A stretch of DNA of 39,297 nt from an uncultured Lachnospiraceae bacterium. Its GTDB lineage: Bacteria > Bacillota > Clostridia > Lachnospirales > Lachnospiraceae. This document shows, in pieces, positions 16,615 through 24,504 of the stretch. The notes beneath the pieces are model-generated. The model made no database searches. It saw only the letters and a list, made by a program, of their open reading frames with translations, and was not told the DNA's origin. Location: positions 1 to 39,297 of the forward strand of contig CADAKW010000007.1 in NCBI GenBank assembly GCA_902788645.1, written 5' to 3'. Positions within the stretch are counted from its first letter, which is position 1. Each line of letters opens with the position of its first letter. A program made the translations under genes and the position numbers.

Positions 16615-17145
16615 TTACTTCTTTTTGGTTTTGTCAACCTCAGCCTGGGCTTTGGCCTGCATGCTGGACAGCTTGTCCTGCATCTTTGCACGGAAGGAAC
16701 GCTTTTTGGTTGGTGCTTCCAGCGTAGAACGAAGTCCATGCACTTCCAAAATATAAATACCGCTTACTCTTGCCTTAACAGACTTCTTTACCGGAATCTG
16801 CTCAAAGATCTTCTCGTCGCACATCAGAGACATGATCTGATTTCCAATCTTTGCCTTAACGATCGGTACTTTCTGACCGCGGAAACGCTTCGGTGTCTGA
16901 TCGATCACCAGCTGCGGAAGTCCGGAATCCTTTAGCTTCATTTTCTTTTTGTCAATAACAAGAAAAGAAGCATTCTGTGCTGCTGCCTGAAGCTGCTTCT
17001 GAGACTCCTCCTGACGTGTCTGCAGTTTTTTGCCGTAAATGCTCAGTGCAACGAGACCTGCAACCAGCGCAATAATAACGATAATTGTAACAACTAGCCA
17101 TGCCTTTACTGCAAATAACGGCATGAACATCATCCATTCATTCAT
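16615..17145 (-). CDS. Uncharacterised single-pass membrane protein
   Basis: The 176-residue product has one N-terminal membrane helix (about 14-38), a Gln/Glu/Lys-rich short coiled stretch (40-55), a compact beta-like domain (58-145, with FLVIDKKKMKLKDSG, KVPIVKAKIG and YILEVHGLRSTLE) and a very basic Lys-rich tail (146-176). I do not recognise a named family. The topology puts the domain in the cytoplasm if the basic side stays inside. The SD is AGG close to the ATG at 17145. It follows plsC by 71 bases in the same direction and converges on the DUF1934 gene with no intergenic DNA. Confidence 0.75.
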   Translation of the reverse strand: MNEWMMFMPLFAVKAWLVVTIIVIIALVAGLVALSIYGKKLQTRQEESQKQLQAAAQNASFLVIDKKKMKLKDSGLPQLVIDQTPKRFRGQKVPIVKAKIGNQIMSLMCDEKIFEQIPVKKSVKARVSGIYILEVHGLRSTLEAPTKKRSFRAKMQDKLSSMQAKAQAEVDKTKKK

Positions 17146-17216
17146 ATTACCTAACCAAACCTTTCTTCAAACTGTTCATAAGAATACCACATTTTCACCG
17201 AGTTGAAAATACCTAA

Positions 17217-17945
17217 CTACAACTCTGCGGCATTTTTCTTCACAGTTTCTCCGATAATCTCCCGTACCTTTTCCGCCACATGCTTTTTCTCTGTCTTTTC
17301 CAGATCGTCCATATAGATCGGCTTGCAGTATTCTACAATTACATGAGTGCTGTGGATCCACGGAAAATGATTTTCAAAGGCTTCATCCGTATTGTTCAGA
17401 GCCACCGGCACAATAGGACGATGGGATTTCTCTGCCAGCTTAAAGCTTGCCTGCTTAAACTCCAGCAGCTCATCTCCGTGGTTTCTCGTTCCCTCCGGAG
17501 CAATAAATACGGAATGACCGGACTTTAACAGCTCAATTCCCTCGAGGATCGTCTGGAGACCTTTTTTGATGTCGTTACGGTCCAAAAACAGACATTTCAT
17601 ATACTTCATCCAGCGTGTGATCAGCGGAATATGTGCCAGATCGTCCTTTGACACAAATGCCATAGGCATCGGACCTGTGGTATATCCCACCAGAATATCA
17701 AAATAACTTCTGTGATTAAAGGCGTACATTGCCGATTCATTCTGAAGAATATTCTCCTGTCCCTTCACCGTCACTTCCACGCCTGAGATAAACAGAATAT
17801 CCTTAAATGCCCTGCGGATCAGAGTCTGCGCATATCTCGGCTTCATGTCCGGATTGATCTTTCCAATGATCCAGCCCACAAACCAGGCCGGTATACTAAA
17901 AACATAATAAAGTATCAGATAAATTACTATAATGACTGTTCTCAT
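17217..17945 (-). CDS. plsC: PlsC-type 1-acylglycerol-3-phosphate O-acyltransferase
   Basis: A 242-residue protein with an N-terminal membrane segment (about 3-28) and the acyltransferase motifs NHRSYFD (HX4D, His78 and Asp83), the FLDRND block (120-125), FIAPEGTR (147-154) and IVPVALNNTD. It transfers an acyl group to lysophosphatidic acid to form phosphatidate at the cytoplasmic membrane face. The start at 17945 is preferred because GGAGAATTGC precedes it; an ATG 4 codons earlier sits on that SD. It follows the carboxypeptidase gene by 24 bases, so the two share a transcript. Assignment to PlsC is by motif; other lysolipid acyltransferases of the family are possible. Confidence 0.9.
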   Translation of the reverse strand: MRTVIIVIYLILYYVFSIPAWFVGWIIGKINPDMKPRYAQTLIRRAFKDILFISGVEVTVKGQENILQNESAMYAFNHRSYFDILVGYTTGPMPMAFVSKDDLAHIPLITRWMKYMKCLFLDRNDIKKGLQTILEGIELLKSGHSVFIAPEGTRNHGDELLEFKQASFKLAEKSHRPIVPVALNNTDEAFENHFPWIHSTHVIVEYCKPIYMDDLEKTEKKHVAEKVREIIGETVKKNAAEL

Positions 17946-17969
17946 GCAATTCTCCATTCTTATGCTGTA

Positions 17970-19154
17970 TTAGTTCGTTCCCAGTCCCACACTCTCATCG
18001 GTATTCTGCTGTAACGTATCCTCTGTGGTTGTCTCAACACCCTCCTGTCCGGTGGTCTCATCCGGTGTAGACGGTGTTCCTGCATCGTCTGTGGGATCTG
18101 CTGCCGGAGTCTGTGCCGCCGGTTTTTTCGTCGGTTTCGGCGTTGGCTTCCCGGTTGGCTTTGCTGCCGGCTTTTTCACAGGTTTCTTGGTCGGCTTTGG
18201 TGTCGGTTTTTGTGTAACAGCAGGTTTCTTTGTCTCTGTCACCTGCTTCACCGAACTGATCTTGTGATCAGGCTTTGGTGTCGGTGCCGCTGTCATAACC
18301 GGCTCATCCTTATCATCCTCTGCCACATCCCGGATCTTGCCCTCCGGTTCTTTGATCTGCTGATCTACAGTTGTAGTCTTGTAATATTCCTCCAGCGTCA
18401 TATCATTTTTGTAAAGATAAGTCGCCAACTTTCTTCCAACATAACGGATGTGCCATGGTTCATAGGAATATCCCGTGATCTTTGTCTTATCCTTTGGATA
18501 ACGTATGATAAATCCGTAATTATGGCAGTTCTTTGCCAGCCACTTTCCATCGGAAGTGTTGCCAAAGCTCTCCTCCAGAGCACAGCCTACTGCCTCGCTG
18601 GACACATCAATGGTAAGTCCCGTCTGATGTTCACTGCTGCCCGGCTTGGCGGAAACCAGATCTGTCGCCGATCTGCCTCGGCTGCTGACATTTCTGTCAT
18701 AAATCTCCTTCTGTCGCGCATAAGAACGGTATCCGGACACGGCTTTGAGGATAACATCCTTCTTCTCTGCAGCCGCAAAAAGCTTTTCCAGAGCATCTGC
18801 TGTCACCTGACGCACATAGCTTTTCTCGTAAGTCCCGTAAAAACTAAATCTCACATTGGGTACCACCAGATCTGCCGGAATATAGTCCGCACTCATACGG
18901 TACTGCCTGTTTACCAGAACCGTAATGCTGTCCTCTTTGGTATCCACCTTGATCAATTTCGCTTTTTTCTGTTTTGATGTCTTCTTCACACCGGAGTCCT
19001 CCCGATCCTGATCCTCTCCGGTATAATATTCATATCCGGTATCCGAAGTGTCTGTCTCCCCCTCGGATCCCGCTTTTATATTCCCCAGCTGATGCGATAA
19101 TAATCCCGCAAAAACTGTAACTAATGCAATAAATACAACTACCGCACGTTTCAT
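17970..19154 (-). CDS. VanY-type D-alanyl-D-alanine carboxypeptidase (peptidase M15B) with Lys/Pro/Thr tail
   Basis: A 394-residue exported zinc peptidase. It has a signal anchor (1-22), a Glu/Asp/Lys linker (30-68) and an M15B domain with SGYRSYARQKEIYDRN (140-155), SSEHQTGLTIDV (His176, Asp183 as zinc ligands) and EPWHIRYVG (Glu232, His235). After the domain (about 265 on) comes a long tail rich in PTPKPTKKP repeats and then Thr/Glu/Asp-rich sequence, resembling a cell-wall-binding or wall-spanning tail. It trims the terminal D-Ala from stem peptides. No vanHAX neighbours are present, so this is housekeeping wall trimming rather than glycopeptide resistance. The ATG at 19154 has GGGGAG 8 bases upstream. 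Its 200-base leader is highly structured. Confidence 0.92.
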   Translation of the reverse strand: MKRAVVVFIALVTVFAGLLSHQLGNIKAGSEGETDTSDTGYEYYTGEDQDREDSGVKKTSKQKKAKLIKVDTKEDSITVLVNRQYRMSADYIPADLVVPNVRFSFYGTYEKSYVRQVTADALEKLFAAAEKKDVILKAVSGYRSYARQKEIYDRNVSSRGRSATDLVSAKPGSSEHQTGLTIDVSSEAVGCALEESFGNTSDGKWLAKNCHNYGFIIRYPKDKTKITGYSYEPWHIRYVGRKLATYLYKNDMTLEEYYKTTTVDQQIKEPEGKIRDVAEDDKDEPVMTAAPTPKPDHKISSVKQVTETKKPAVTQKPTPKPTKKPVKKPAAKPTGKPTPKPTKKPAAQTPAADPTDDAGTPSTPDETTGQEGVETTTEDTLQQNTDESVGLGTN

Positions 19155-19203
19155 TTGTATTCTCCCCCGTTTGTATGTTAAGGCAAAATGCTGCTTTTGC
19201 CAC

Positions 19204-19362
19204 TTTAGAAGTATTGAAAAACGCACTTTGGGCGTTTTTTATGTGAAACCTTAGTACTTCTTAACAGCTTAGAAGTATTGAAAAAACGCACTTTGGGCGT
19301 TTTTTTATATAAAGCATAGTACTTCTTAGCGGCATAACATGCCGCCTTAGAAGTACTCTTTA
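19204..19362 (-). promoter_or_regulatory. Structured 5' leader with tandem hairpin/terminator units before the carboxypeptidase gene
   Basis: In mRNA order: hairpin H1 (19318-19357, near-perfect 40-base palindrome with AGTACTTCT arms), terminator-like T1 (19281-19305, AAAAAACGC/GCGTTTTTT), hairpin H2 (19253-19278, AATACTTCTAA/TTAAGAAGTACT), T2 (19217-19240, copy of T1), and a last copy of the TACTTCTAA arm (19205-19215). Units 2 and 3 are direct repeats 64 bases apart. Each AGAAGTACT arm could pair with the arm before or after it, the second choice enclosing a terminator. This suggests an attenuation device but could also be an inserted repeat element. Confidence 0.55.
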
Positions 19363-19363
19363 T

Positions 19364-19392
19364 ATTATCCCATATCTTGTTTTTATTTTCAA
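19364..19392 (-). promoter_or_regulatory. SigmaA-type promoter of the carboxypeptidase transcript
   Basis: On the minus strand TTGAAA (19387-19392) and GATAAT (19364-19369) are separated by 17 bases. The start near 19357 would coincide with the first base of hairpin H1, leaving about 200 nt of leader before the ATG. Confidence 0.55.
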
Positions 19393-19414
19393 GAGAATGT
19401 ACCATATCTTGTTT
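19370..19414. repeat. Direct repeat of CCATATCTTGTTT
   Basis: A 13-base sequence occurs at 19370-19382 and again at 19402-19414, spaced 32 bases. One copy fills the promoter spacer of the carboxypeptidase gene, the other lies just upstream of the -35 box. It may be a regulator site. Confidence 0.4.
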
Positions 19415-19444
19415 AAAAAAAAACTTAATTTTTTCTTAACGCAG

Positions 19445-19492
19445 GCAAACGGACAGAATGTACTCCATACGGTGTACTTTCTGTCCGTTTGC
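19445..19492. repeat. Long inverted repeat upstream of ispE
   Basis: GCAAACGGACAGAATGTAC (19445-19463) is matched by its complement at 19474-19492 with a single mismatch; the spacer is 10 bases. No T tract follows on either strand. A TACAAT -10 box at 19511-19516 (ispE direction) puts the right arm at the -35 position, so it may act as DNA operator. It may also be a small insertion relic. Confidence 0.5.
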
Positions 19493-19584
19493 TGTTATAC
19501 TTAACATAATTACAATACAGGAAACAATGGCTTCTTACATATCATTCCGGGCCTTGTTCCCATCACCGAAAGGAGTATCTGTTT

Positions 19585-20466
19585 ATGAGTGATTCACTGA
19601 CAATAAAAGCACCCGCAAAGATCAACCTGTCTCTGGACGTAACCGGCCGCCGCGAAAACGGCTACCATGATCTTCGCATGATCATGCAGACCATTGATCT
19701 GTACGACGAGCTGACCATCCGTAAAACCGCAGAACCGGGTATTCACTTTTCTATGAACAAGGAGCTGCCGGACCATATCCCACCGGAGAAAAATCTGGTC
19801 TGGAAAGCAGCAAAGCTTCTCCAGAAGCGATGCAATATCACAGACGGACTTGATATTTATCTGGAAAAGAATATTCCCGCTGCCGCCGGACTTGCCGGCG
19901 GAAGTTCTGACTGCGCCGCCACACTGCTTGGCGTCAATGAGCTTTGCGAGCTGGGACTGACTCTTGGAGAGCTCTGTGATATCGGCGTTACGCTGGGTGC
20001 TGATGTACCGTTCTGTCTCCAGAAGGGCACAATGCTTTCTGAGGGAATCGGCGAGATCCTTACAAGACTGCCGGATCTTTCCCCTCTCTGGACCCTTCTG
20101 ATCAAGCCGGACATCTCCGTAAGCACCGGTTATGTCTATACCCATCTGAAGCTTGATGAGATCACAGACCGACCGGATACCGAGCAGCTCATCGAGTGCA
20201 TCCGCCGCCACGACGATGCGTCTCTTGCCCGCCGGTTATCCAATGTTCTGGAAAGTGTCACCATTCCGGAATACCCTGTATTAGAGGAGTTGAAGCAGTT
20301 TCTGAAAGACAACGGTGCTATCGGCTCTCTCATGAGCGGAAGCGGTCCTACGACATACGGTCTCTATCAGGACGAGATCCTTGCCCGTATGGCATTAAAA
20401 AAAGCACAGGAACAATATCCTGATTACGATATCATCCTGTGCCGTACACGTCTGCCGGAGGAGTAG
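19585..20466 (+). CDS. ispE: 4-diphosphocytidyl-2-C-methyl-D-erythritol kinase
   Basis: A 293-residue GHMP kinase. Lys12 in APAKINLSLDV is the expected substrate-site lysine, the phosphate loop PAAAGLAGGSSDCAATL is at 98-114, GADVPFCL follows at about 138, and GSLMSGSGPTTYGL near 250 is the third GHMP motif. IspE phosphorylates CDP-methylerythritol in the non-mevalonate isoprenoid pathway in the cytoplasm, feeding undecaprenyl carrier synthesis. The SD AAAGGAG lies 9 bases before the ATG. It is monocistronic here: it diverges from the carboxypeptidase transcript and has a terminator at 20538-20578. Confidence 0.95.
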   Translation: MSDSLTIKAPAKINLSLDVTGRRENGYHDLRMIMQTIDLYDELTIRKTAEPGIHFSMNKELPDHIPPEKNLVWKAAKLLQKRCNITDGLDIYLEKNIPAAAGLAGGSSDCAATLLGVNELCELGLTLGELCDIGVTLGADVPFCLQKGTMLSEGIGEILTRLPDLSPLWTLLIKPDISVSTGYVYTHLKLDEITDRPDTEQLIECIRRHDDASLARRLSNVLESVTIPEYPVLEELKQFLKDNGAIGSLMSGSGPTTYGLYQDEILARMALKKAQEQYPDYDIILCRTRLPEE

Positions 20467-20537
20467 TCCGTATTATCCGCAGCCGGTTACAGGCGCCCCC
20501 GCCTCCGACCGGCTGTCTTCACAAAGACAAAACCGCA

Positions 20538-20578
20538 AGACGGGACACCGCATATAATCCGCAGTGCCCCGTCTTTTT
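20538..20578 (+). terminator. Terminator of ispE
   Basis: A stem with AAGACGGG pairs with CCCGTCTT, with further pairing inside and two mismatches, followed by TTTTTAT. It lies between two converging genes; the reverse direction has a poorer T run. Confidence 0.7.
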
Positions 20579-20615
20579 ATGTAGTGCTGTCCTAAGACAT
20601 TCGTTTCAAAATGAA

Positions 20616-21239
20616 TCAGCTGAGATAGTTGGAATAATCCTCTGCTGTTGTCACACCGTTTTTCCAGTCGTCCATCTTCTTGCGGGCGGCATCCATGGTA
20701 TCCTGACACAGCTGCGGAAGATCCTCTCCCCATGCCTTTGTTGCCTGCTTGTATCCCTTTTCCATTGCCTCCAGCATTGTGTCTGCCTTGCTGGTGTCTC
20801 CGCCGGAAAGTGCGATCGCCATGCTCACCAGACGATCAGAGGTCTGATTTACTCCCCAGTATCCGTCCTCTGAGATAGACTGCTTTGCCTCATCGATGGT
20901 CTGCTGGTCAACCTTGCCTGCGATTTCACGAAATGTTGCTGCCAGATTTGTGCCTGTAGCCAGATCAAACTTCTCTGCCTGCTTGCCTAAAAGCTTCTGT
21001 ACCAGGCTGTTCATGCTGTCGAGACGGCTCTGCTGATCTGCTTTCAGCTTTGCGATCACATTGTCTCTGTTATAGATCTGATTGGCACTGTCCTTCTTGG
21101 TCTCATTACTTTTCTCGTATACAACTCCGTCATCCTTGACCTGCTTTTCTGTTGTCTCTGCCGCCTTTGATGTTTTCTCTGTCTCTGCGGTCTTTACTGC
21201 TGTATATCCGTTTACTCCGTTGATTGATGATACACTCAT
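20616..21239 (-). CDS. Uncharacterised soluble protein, DUF5610-like C-terminus
   Basis: The 207-residue product has no signal peptide or membrane segment. The first 60 residues are Thr/Lys/Glu-rich and look disordered. The C-terminal 140 are helical, with RDNVIAKLKADQQSRLDSM, QSISEDGYWGVNQTSDRLVSMAI, LSGGDTSKADTMLEAMEKGY and WGEDLPQLCQDTMDAARKKM. The pattern of the last 80 residues (SDRLVxxAxxLSGGD ... GxxQA...WG..LP) recalls DUF5610 proteins of Gram-negative bacteria, whose function is unknown. I could not test this. The ATG at 21239 is chosen because GGAGGTTCGAG precedes it; the frame open to 21287 has no SD. No flagellar genes lie nearby. Confidence 0.7.
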   Translation of the reverse strand: MSVSSINGVNGYTAVKTAETEKTSKAAETTEKQVKDDGVVYEKSNETKKDSANQIYNRDNVIAKLKADQQSRLDSMNSLVQKLLGKQAEKFDLATGTNLAATFREIAGKVDQQTIDEAKQSISEDGYWGVNQTSDRLVSMAIALSGGDTSKADTMLEAMEKGYKQATKAWGEDLPQLCQDTMDAARKKMDDWKNGVTTAEDYSNYLS

Positions 21240-21356
21240 GTTCTCGAACCTCCTTTTTCTGATTGCGAACATAATTGTTATTGACACATTTAGTTTTCTA
21301 TTAAAAATATCGACCGTTTGAACGGGATCCTTTATAGGTAAATGATTTTTTCATGC

Positions 21357-21383
21357 ACATTTTTCTATGTTTTTCATAAAATA
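21357..21383 (+). promoter_or_regulatory. SigmaK-like promoter ahead of the Pro-rich gene
   Basis: AC (21357-21358) and CATAAAATA (21375-21383) match the late mother-cell pattern AC-N16-CATAnnnTA exactly in spacing. The region is AT-rich, so a chance match is possible. No TTGACA-like -35 is present for this -10. Confidence 0.4.
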
Positions 21384-21425
21384 ATCTGAAGTTTCAATGT
21401 GGCTGCGCCGGAAAGGAGAAGCTCT

Positions 21426-21983
21426 ATGTCGCTCTGCAGGATGATTGCCCGGAAAACCCAGTGTAACTTCCGGTTAAATCGAAAAGTAGTACATCTCAAG
21501 CATTGCTGGGATGATGTGAGTTCCACGCTGGATACGATCTGCGGCTCTAAACATAAGCCGGCGCCCCCGCCAAAACCGCCGAAGCCAAAGCCGGCTCCCT
21601 GTCCGCCTCCCTGTTTTCCGTGTTGTCCGTTCTGTCCGCCGCCAAAGCCACCGGGACCTCCAAGACCGCAGCCGGGACCTCCTTCCGGACCACTGCCCTG
21701 TCCACGGCCAAAGCCTCCAAGGCCTCAGCCTTGTCCACCGCCAAAACCGCCGGGACCGATACCTCCGGGATCTCAGCCTTGTCCTCCTCAAAAGCCGCTG
21801 GGACCGATACCTCCGGGACCTCAGCCTTGTCCTCCCAAAAAGCCGCCGGGACCGATACCTCCGGGACCTCAGCCCTGTCCTCCTCAAAAGCCACCGGGGC
21901 CAAAACCTTCAGGACCACCGTGCCCCCGTCCACGGCCCATGCGCGGTCCTTTTTTCCCGCCGTTTCCGCCGTTTCGATTTTAG
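21426..21983 (+). CDS. Proline/cysteine-rich repeat protein, candidate spore-surface protein
   Basis: A 185-residue protein. The first 42 residues look like a normal folded or helical leader (MSLCRMIARKTQCNFRLNRK, HLKHCWDDV). The rest is about half Pro with Lys, Gly, Gln and regularly spaced Cys. Four copies of a 16-17-residue unit of the type PPGPQPCPPQKPPGPI lie at about 108-165. The SD AAAGGAGAAG precedes the ATG at 21426 and a sigmaK-like promoter lies upstream. Repeats keep other frames on both strands open, but only this frame has an SD and a non-repetitive start. Cys in a Pro-rich rod fits disulfide cross-linked coat or exosporium material; that is inference. It converges on the MATE gene. 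Confidence 0.65.
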   Translation: MSLCRMIARKTQCNFRLNRKVVHLKHCWDDVSSTLDTICGSKHKPAPPPKPPKPKPAPCPPPCFPCCPFCPPPKPPGPPRPQPGPPSGPLPCPRPKPPRPQPCPPPKPPGPIPPGSQPCPPQKPLGPIPPGPQPCPPKKPPGPIPPGPQPCPPQKPPGPKPSGPPCPRPRPMRGPFFPPFPPFRF

Positions 21984-22046
21984 GAGGGCATGCCGCAGCC
22001 GGCCGGATCCGCTTCCGGTTCTGTATGCAGGGACAGCACCGGACAC

Positions 22047-23402
22047 TCAGGCCTTTTGGGTAAACCGGAAATCCGCTCCGACATTTTTCAGACAGATCAG
22101 GCAGGTTGGCAGGATATAAATACATGCGGAAACCCATGCGGTCTGATCACCAAAACAGATTGCCGTGTAACCATAGACCGGCACAAAGATCAGGCTGACC
22201 ACGATCCTTGCCACCATCTCTGTGACACCGGAAAATACGGCTCTTCCGGAATATCCCAGTCCCTGCGTGGTCATACGGCAGGTATTCAGGATACCAAGGC
22301 TCCAGAAGAAAAAGCCCTGACAGAACAGATACTGCGCTGCCGCATTCAGTACTTCAACTTCCTTCCCGCTGATAAAAATCTTACACAACGGCCGTCCAAA
22401 GAATATCAGCATAATGCCGGCGCACAGACCGTAACCCACAGCCACTGCCATTCCCTGCAAAAGACCTTTGACGATACGCTTCTTTTTGCCCGCTCCCAGA
22501 TTCTGGCTGCAAAAGACGGACACACCGGTAGCGATCGCATCAAAGGGACACATAAAGAACTGCTTCAGACGCAGTGCCGCTGTAAATGCCGAAACATATA
22601 CAACGCTGTCGAGACTGTTATTGGCATACTGCATCACCATGCTTCCAATGGCCGTAATGGAATACTGGAGCCCCATGGGTACTCCCATAGTGGTCATAAT
22701 GCGTACGCCACGGCTGTGAAGCCTGCAGTCAGCCTTAGAAAGTCTCAAAAGCGGCACTTTGGACCAGATATAAATGCAGCAAAGGATCCCGCTGATCGCC
22801 TGTGCCGTGATGGTTGCCGCTGCCGCTCCGGCGCAGCCCCAGTGGAACACCAGAATACAGACCAGATCCAGTATAATGTTTAACACCGTGGAAATCGCCA
22901 GAAAAACAAACGGTGTCCTGCTGTCGCCCACTGACCGCAGGATACTGGACATCAGATTATACAACAGGGTAAAGGGAATGCCCAGAAAGAGAATGATCAG
23001 ATAATTATATGCTCCCTGATAAATCTTGTCCGGGGTAGACAGCATATGCAGGATCTGCGGACAGAAAAATGCACATACCGCCGTCAATACCACCGCAAAG
23101 ACTCCCGTCAGAAACATTGCATGAAAAATGTGATTTCTCATTTCCGGCAGATTTCCTGCCCCAAAGCTTTTGGCAATGGGTACACCAAAACCACATGCGA
23201 TACCGATACAAAATCCCAACACCAGAAACTGGACACTGCTTGATGCGCCTACACTCGCCAGAGCATTGGCTCCCAGTGCTCTCCCGACAATTGCCGCATC
23301 AATAATATTATACGTCTGCTGCAGTATATTTCCCACCAGAAGGGGTACTGCAAATCCCATTATCAAAGGCAACGGTCTGCCTTCCGTCATTTTCTTTGCC
23401 AT
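22047..23402 (-). CDS. MATE-family multidrug/cation antiporter
   Basis: A 451-residue protein with twelve hydrophobic segments and the MATE start region PLPLIMGFAVPLLVGNILQQTYNIIDAAIVGRALGANALASVG. Mid-protein RSVGDSRTPFVFLAIS and the second-half GVPMGLQYSITAIGSMVMQYANN are also typical of the NorM/DinF branch common in Clostridia. It exchanges H+ or Na+ for organic cations or drugs; the substrate is unknown. The ATG at 23402 is preferred because AGGAAG is just upstream; earlier codons to 23432 are a TTG-start extension without an SD. A terminator at 23442-23487 separates it from rplL, so it may be expressed from read-through or its own promoter. Confidence 0.9.
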   Translation of the reverse strand: MAKKMTEGRPLPLIMGFAVPLLVGNILQQTYNIIDAAIVGRALGANALASVGASSSVQFLVLGFCIGIACGFGVPIAKSFGAGNLPEMRNHIFHAMFLTGVFAVVLTAVCAFFCPQILHMLSTPDKIYQGAYNYLIILFLGIPFTLLYNLMSSILRSVGDSRTPFVFLAISTVLNIILDLVCILVFHWGCAGAAAATITAQAISGILCCIYIWSKVPLLRLSKADCRLHSRGVRIMTTMGVPMGLQYSITAIGSMVMQYANNSLDSVVYVSAFTAALRLKQFFMCPFDAIATGVSVFCSQNLGAGKKKRIVKGLLQGMAVAVGYGLCAGIMLIFFGRPLCKIFISGKEVEVLNAAAQYLFCQGFFFWSLGILNTCRMTTQGLGYSGRAVFSGVTEMVARIVVSLIFVPVYGYTAICFGDQTAWVSACIYILPTCLICLKNVGADFRFTQKA

Positions 23403-23441
23403 AACTTCCTCACTCCACTTTTCATTTGGCAATGTTTACAA

Positions 23442-23487
23442 GCAAACAAAAGCTGACAGAAATCTCATCTCTGAAATCTCTGCCAGC
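23442..23487 (-). terminator. Terminator after rplL
   Basis: On the minus strand a 15-bp stem of GCTGGCAGAGATTTC with GAGATTTCTGTCAGC (three G-U pairs) and a 6-base loop is followed by TTTTGTTTGC. Confidence 0.75.
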
Positions 23488-23529
23488 ATATTTTCACGAC
23501 ATAATATGTCGTTGGTATTTAAGGTTAAA

Positions 23530-23895
23530 TTATTTAAGAGTAACCTTAGCACCCTCAGCCTCGAGCTTCTCTTTGATCTCGTTAGCCTCGTCCTTAGAAG
23601 CACCCTCTTTAAGAACCTTAGGAGCGCCATCTACAACTTCCTTAGCTTCCTTAAGTCCAAGACCAGTTACCTCACGAACAACCTTGATAACCTTAACCTT
23701 GTTTGCACCAACTTCTGTAAGCTCAACATCGAACTCGTCCTTCTCTGCTGCGCCTGCTGCATCTCCGCCTGCTGCTGCTACAACAACGCCTGCTGCTGCA
23801 GATACACCAAACTCTTCCTCACATGCCTTAACTAAATCGTTCAGCTCTAACACTGTCATGCCCTTGATAGCATCAATAAATTCCTGTGTAGTCAT
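23530..23895 (-). CDS. rplL: Ribosomal protein L7/L12
   Basis: A 121-residue protein with the classic layout: N-terminal dimerisation helices ([26 protein letters not shown]), an Ala/Gly hinge (about 33-50), and the C-terminal factor-binding domain with [21 protein letters not shown] and [18 protein letters not shown]. It forms the ribosomal stalk with L10 and recruits translation GTPases. GGAGGTTATAGAA precedes the ATG. It follows rplJ by 51 bases and ends in a strong terminator; rpoB does not follow directly, a MATE gene does. Confidence 0.97.
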   Translation of the reverse strand: MTTQEFIDAIKGMTVLELNDLVKACEEEFGVSAAAGVVVAAAGGDAAGAAEKDEFDVELTEVGANKVKVIKVVREVTGLGLKEAKEVVDGAPKVLKEGASKDEANEIKEKLEAEGAKVTLK

Positions 23896-23946
23896 TTCTA
23901 TAACCTCCGTATTATTTTCTTTTCGTTTTTGTTTTCTTAATGATAA

Positions 23947-24447
23947 TTATGCCTCTGCTGCACCTTCGCCCTGCTCTGCGATCTGATTAAGCACACGAGC
24001 AAGATTGGTAATAGGTGACTGCAAAGAACCAAGCAGCTTGGAAATAAGCTCCTCTCTTGAAGGAATGCTTGCCAGTGACTTAACACCGTCAACATCATAG
24101 AATGTTCCCTCAACGACAGCTCCCTTGAATTCCAAAGCCTCAGCCTCTTTCGCTACGTTATTGAGAACGCGGATAGGTGCTGTTGCATCTTCCTTAGAAA
24201 TTGCGATAGCAGATGGTCCATCTAAAAGATCATCCAGCTGTGCGAAATCAGTACCCTCGAATGCACGCTTCATGAGTGTATTCTTGTATACCTTGTACTC
24301 GCATCCTGCCTCTCTCAATCCCTTACGAAGTTTTGTGTCCTGTTCTACAGTCAGTCCACGATAATCAACGAGAACTACTGTAGTAGCACCATCGATCTTC
24401 GCCTTGATTTCATCAACGATTGGCTGTTTTAATTCAACCTTTGCCAT
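23947..24447 (-). CDS. rplJ: Ribosomal protein L10
   Basis: A 166-residue protein with the L10 pattern: TTVVLVDYRGLTVEQDTKLRKGLREAGCEYKVYKNTLMKRAF at about 21-62, LLDGPSAIAISKED, and a C-terminal helix (LARVLNQIAEQGEGAAEA) that binds L7/L12 dimers. It is the base of the ribosomal stalk. The start has AAAGGAGATATCTT upstream. Expression is expected to be controlled by the L10-leader RNA directly upstream, where L10(L12)4 binds its own message and a terminator follows. Confidence 0.97.
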   Translation of the reverse strand: MAKVELKQPIVDEIKAKIDGATTVVLVDYRGLTVEQDTKLRKGLREAGCEYKVYKNTLMKRAFEGTDFAQLDDLLDGPSAIAISKEDATAPIRVLNNVAKEAEALEFKGAVVEGTFYDVDGVKSLASIPSREELISKLLGSLQSPITNLARVLNQIAEQGEGAAEA

Positions 24448-24504
24448 AAGATATCTCCTTTCCTGGGCAGTCCCATATTTTTTCCTGCCTGGGAAGTCTT
24501 ACTT

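Noticed and set aside
17970-19154. Glycopeptide-resistance gene (vanY)
   Set aside because: The motifs fit VanY-type M15B enzymes, but vanHAX and vanRS are absent and the neighbours are plsC and a membrane protein, so a resistance role is not supported.
19205-19405. 66-codon frame on the minus strand
   Set aside because: It runs through the tandem hairpins of the carboxypeptidase leader, its start precedes the likely promoter, and it has no SD. The apparent protein repeats reflect the DNA repeats.
21547-22137. 196-codon minus-strand frame and a 147-codon + frame at 21620-22063
   Set aside because: Both are shadow frames of the Pro-rich repeats. The minus one overlaps the end of the MATE gene and neither has an SD; the + frame from 21426 has one.
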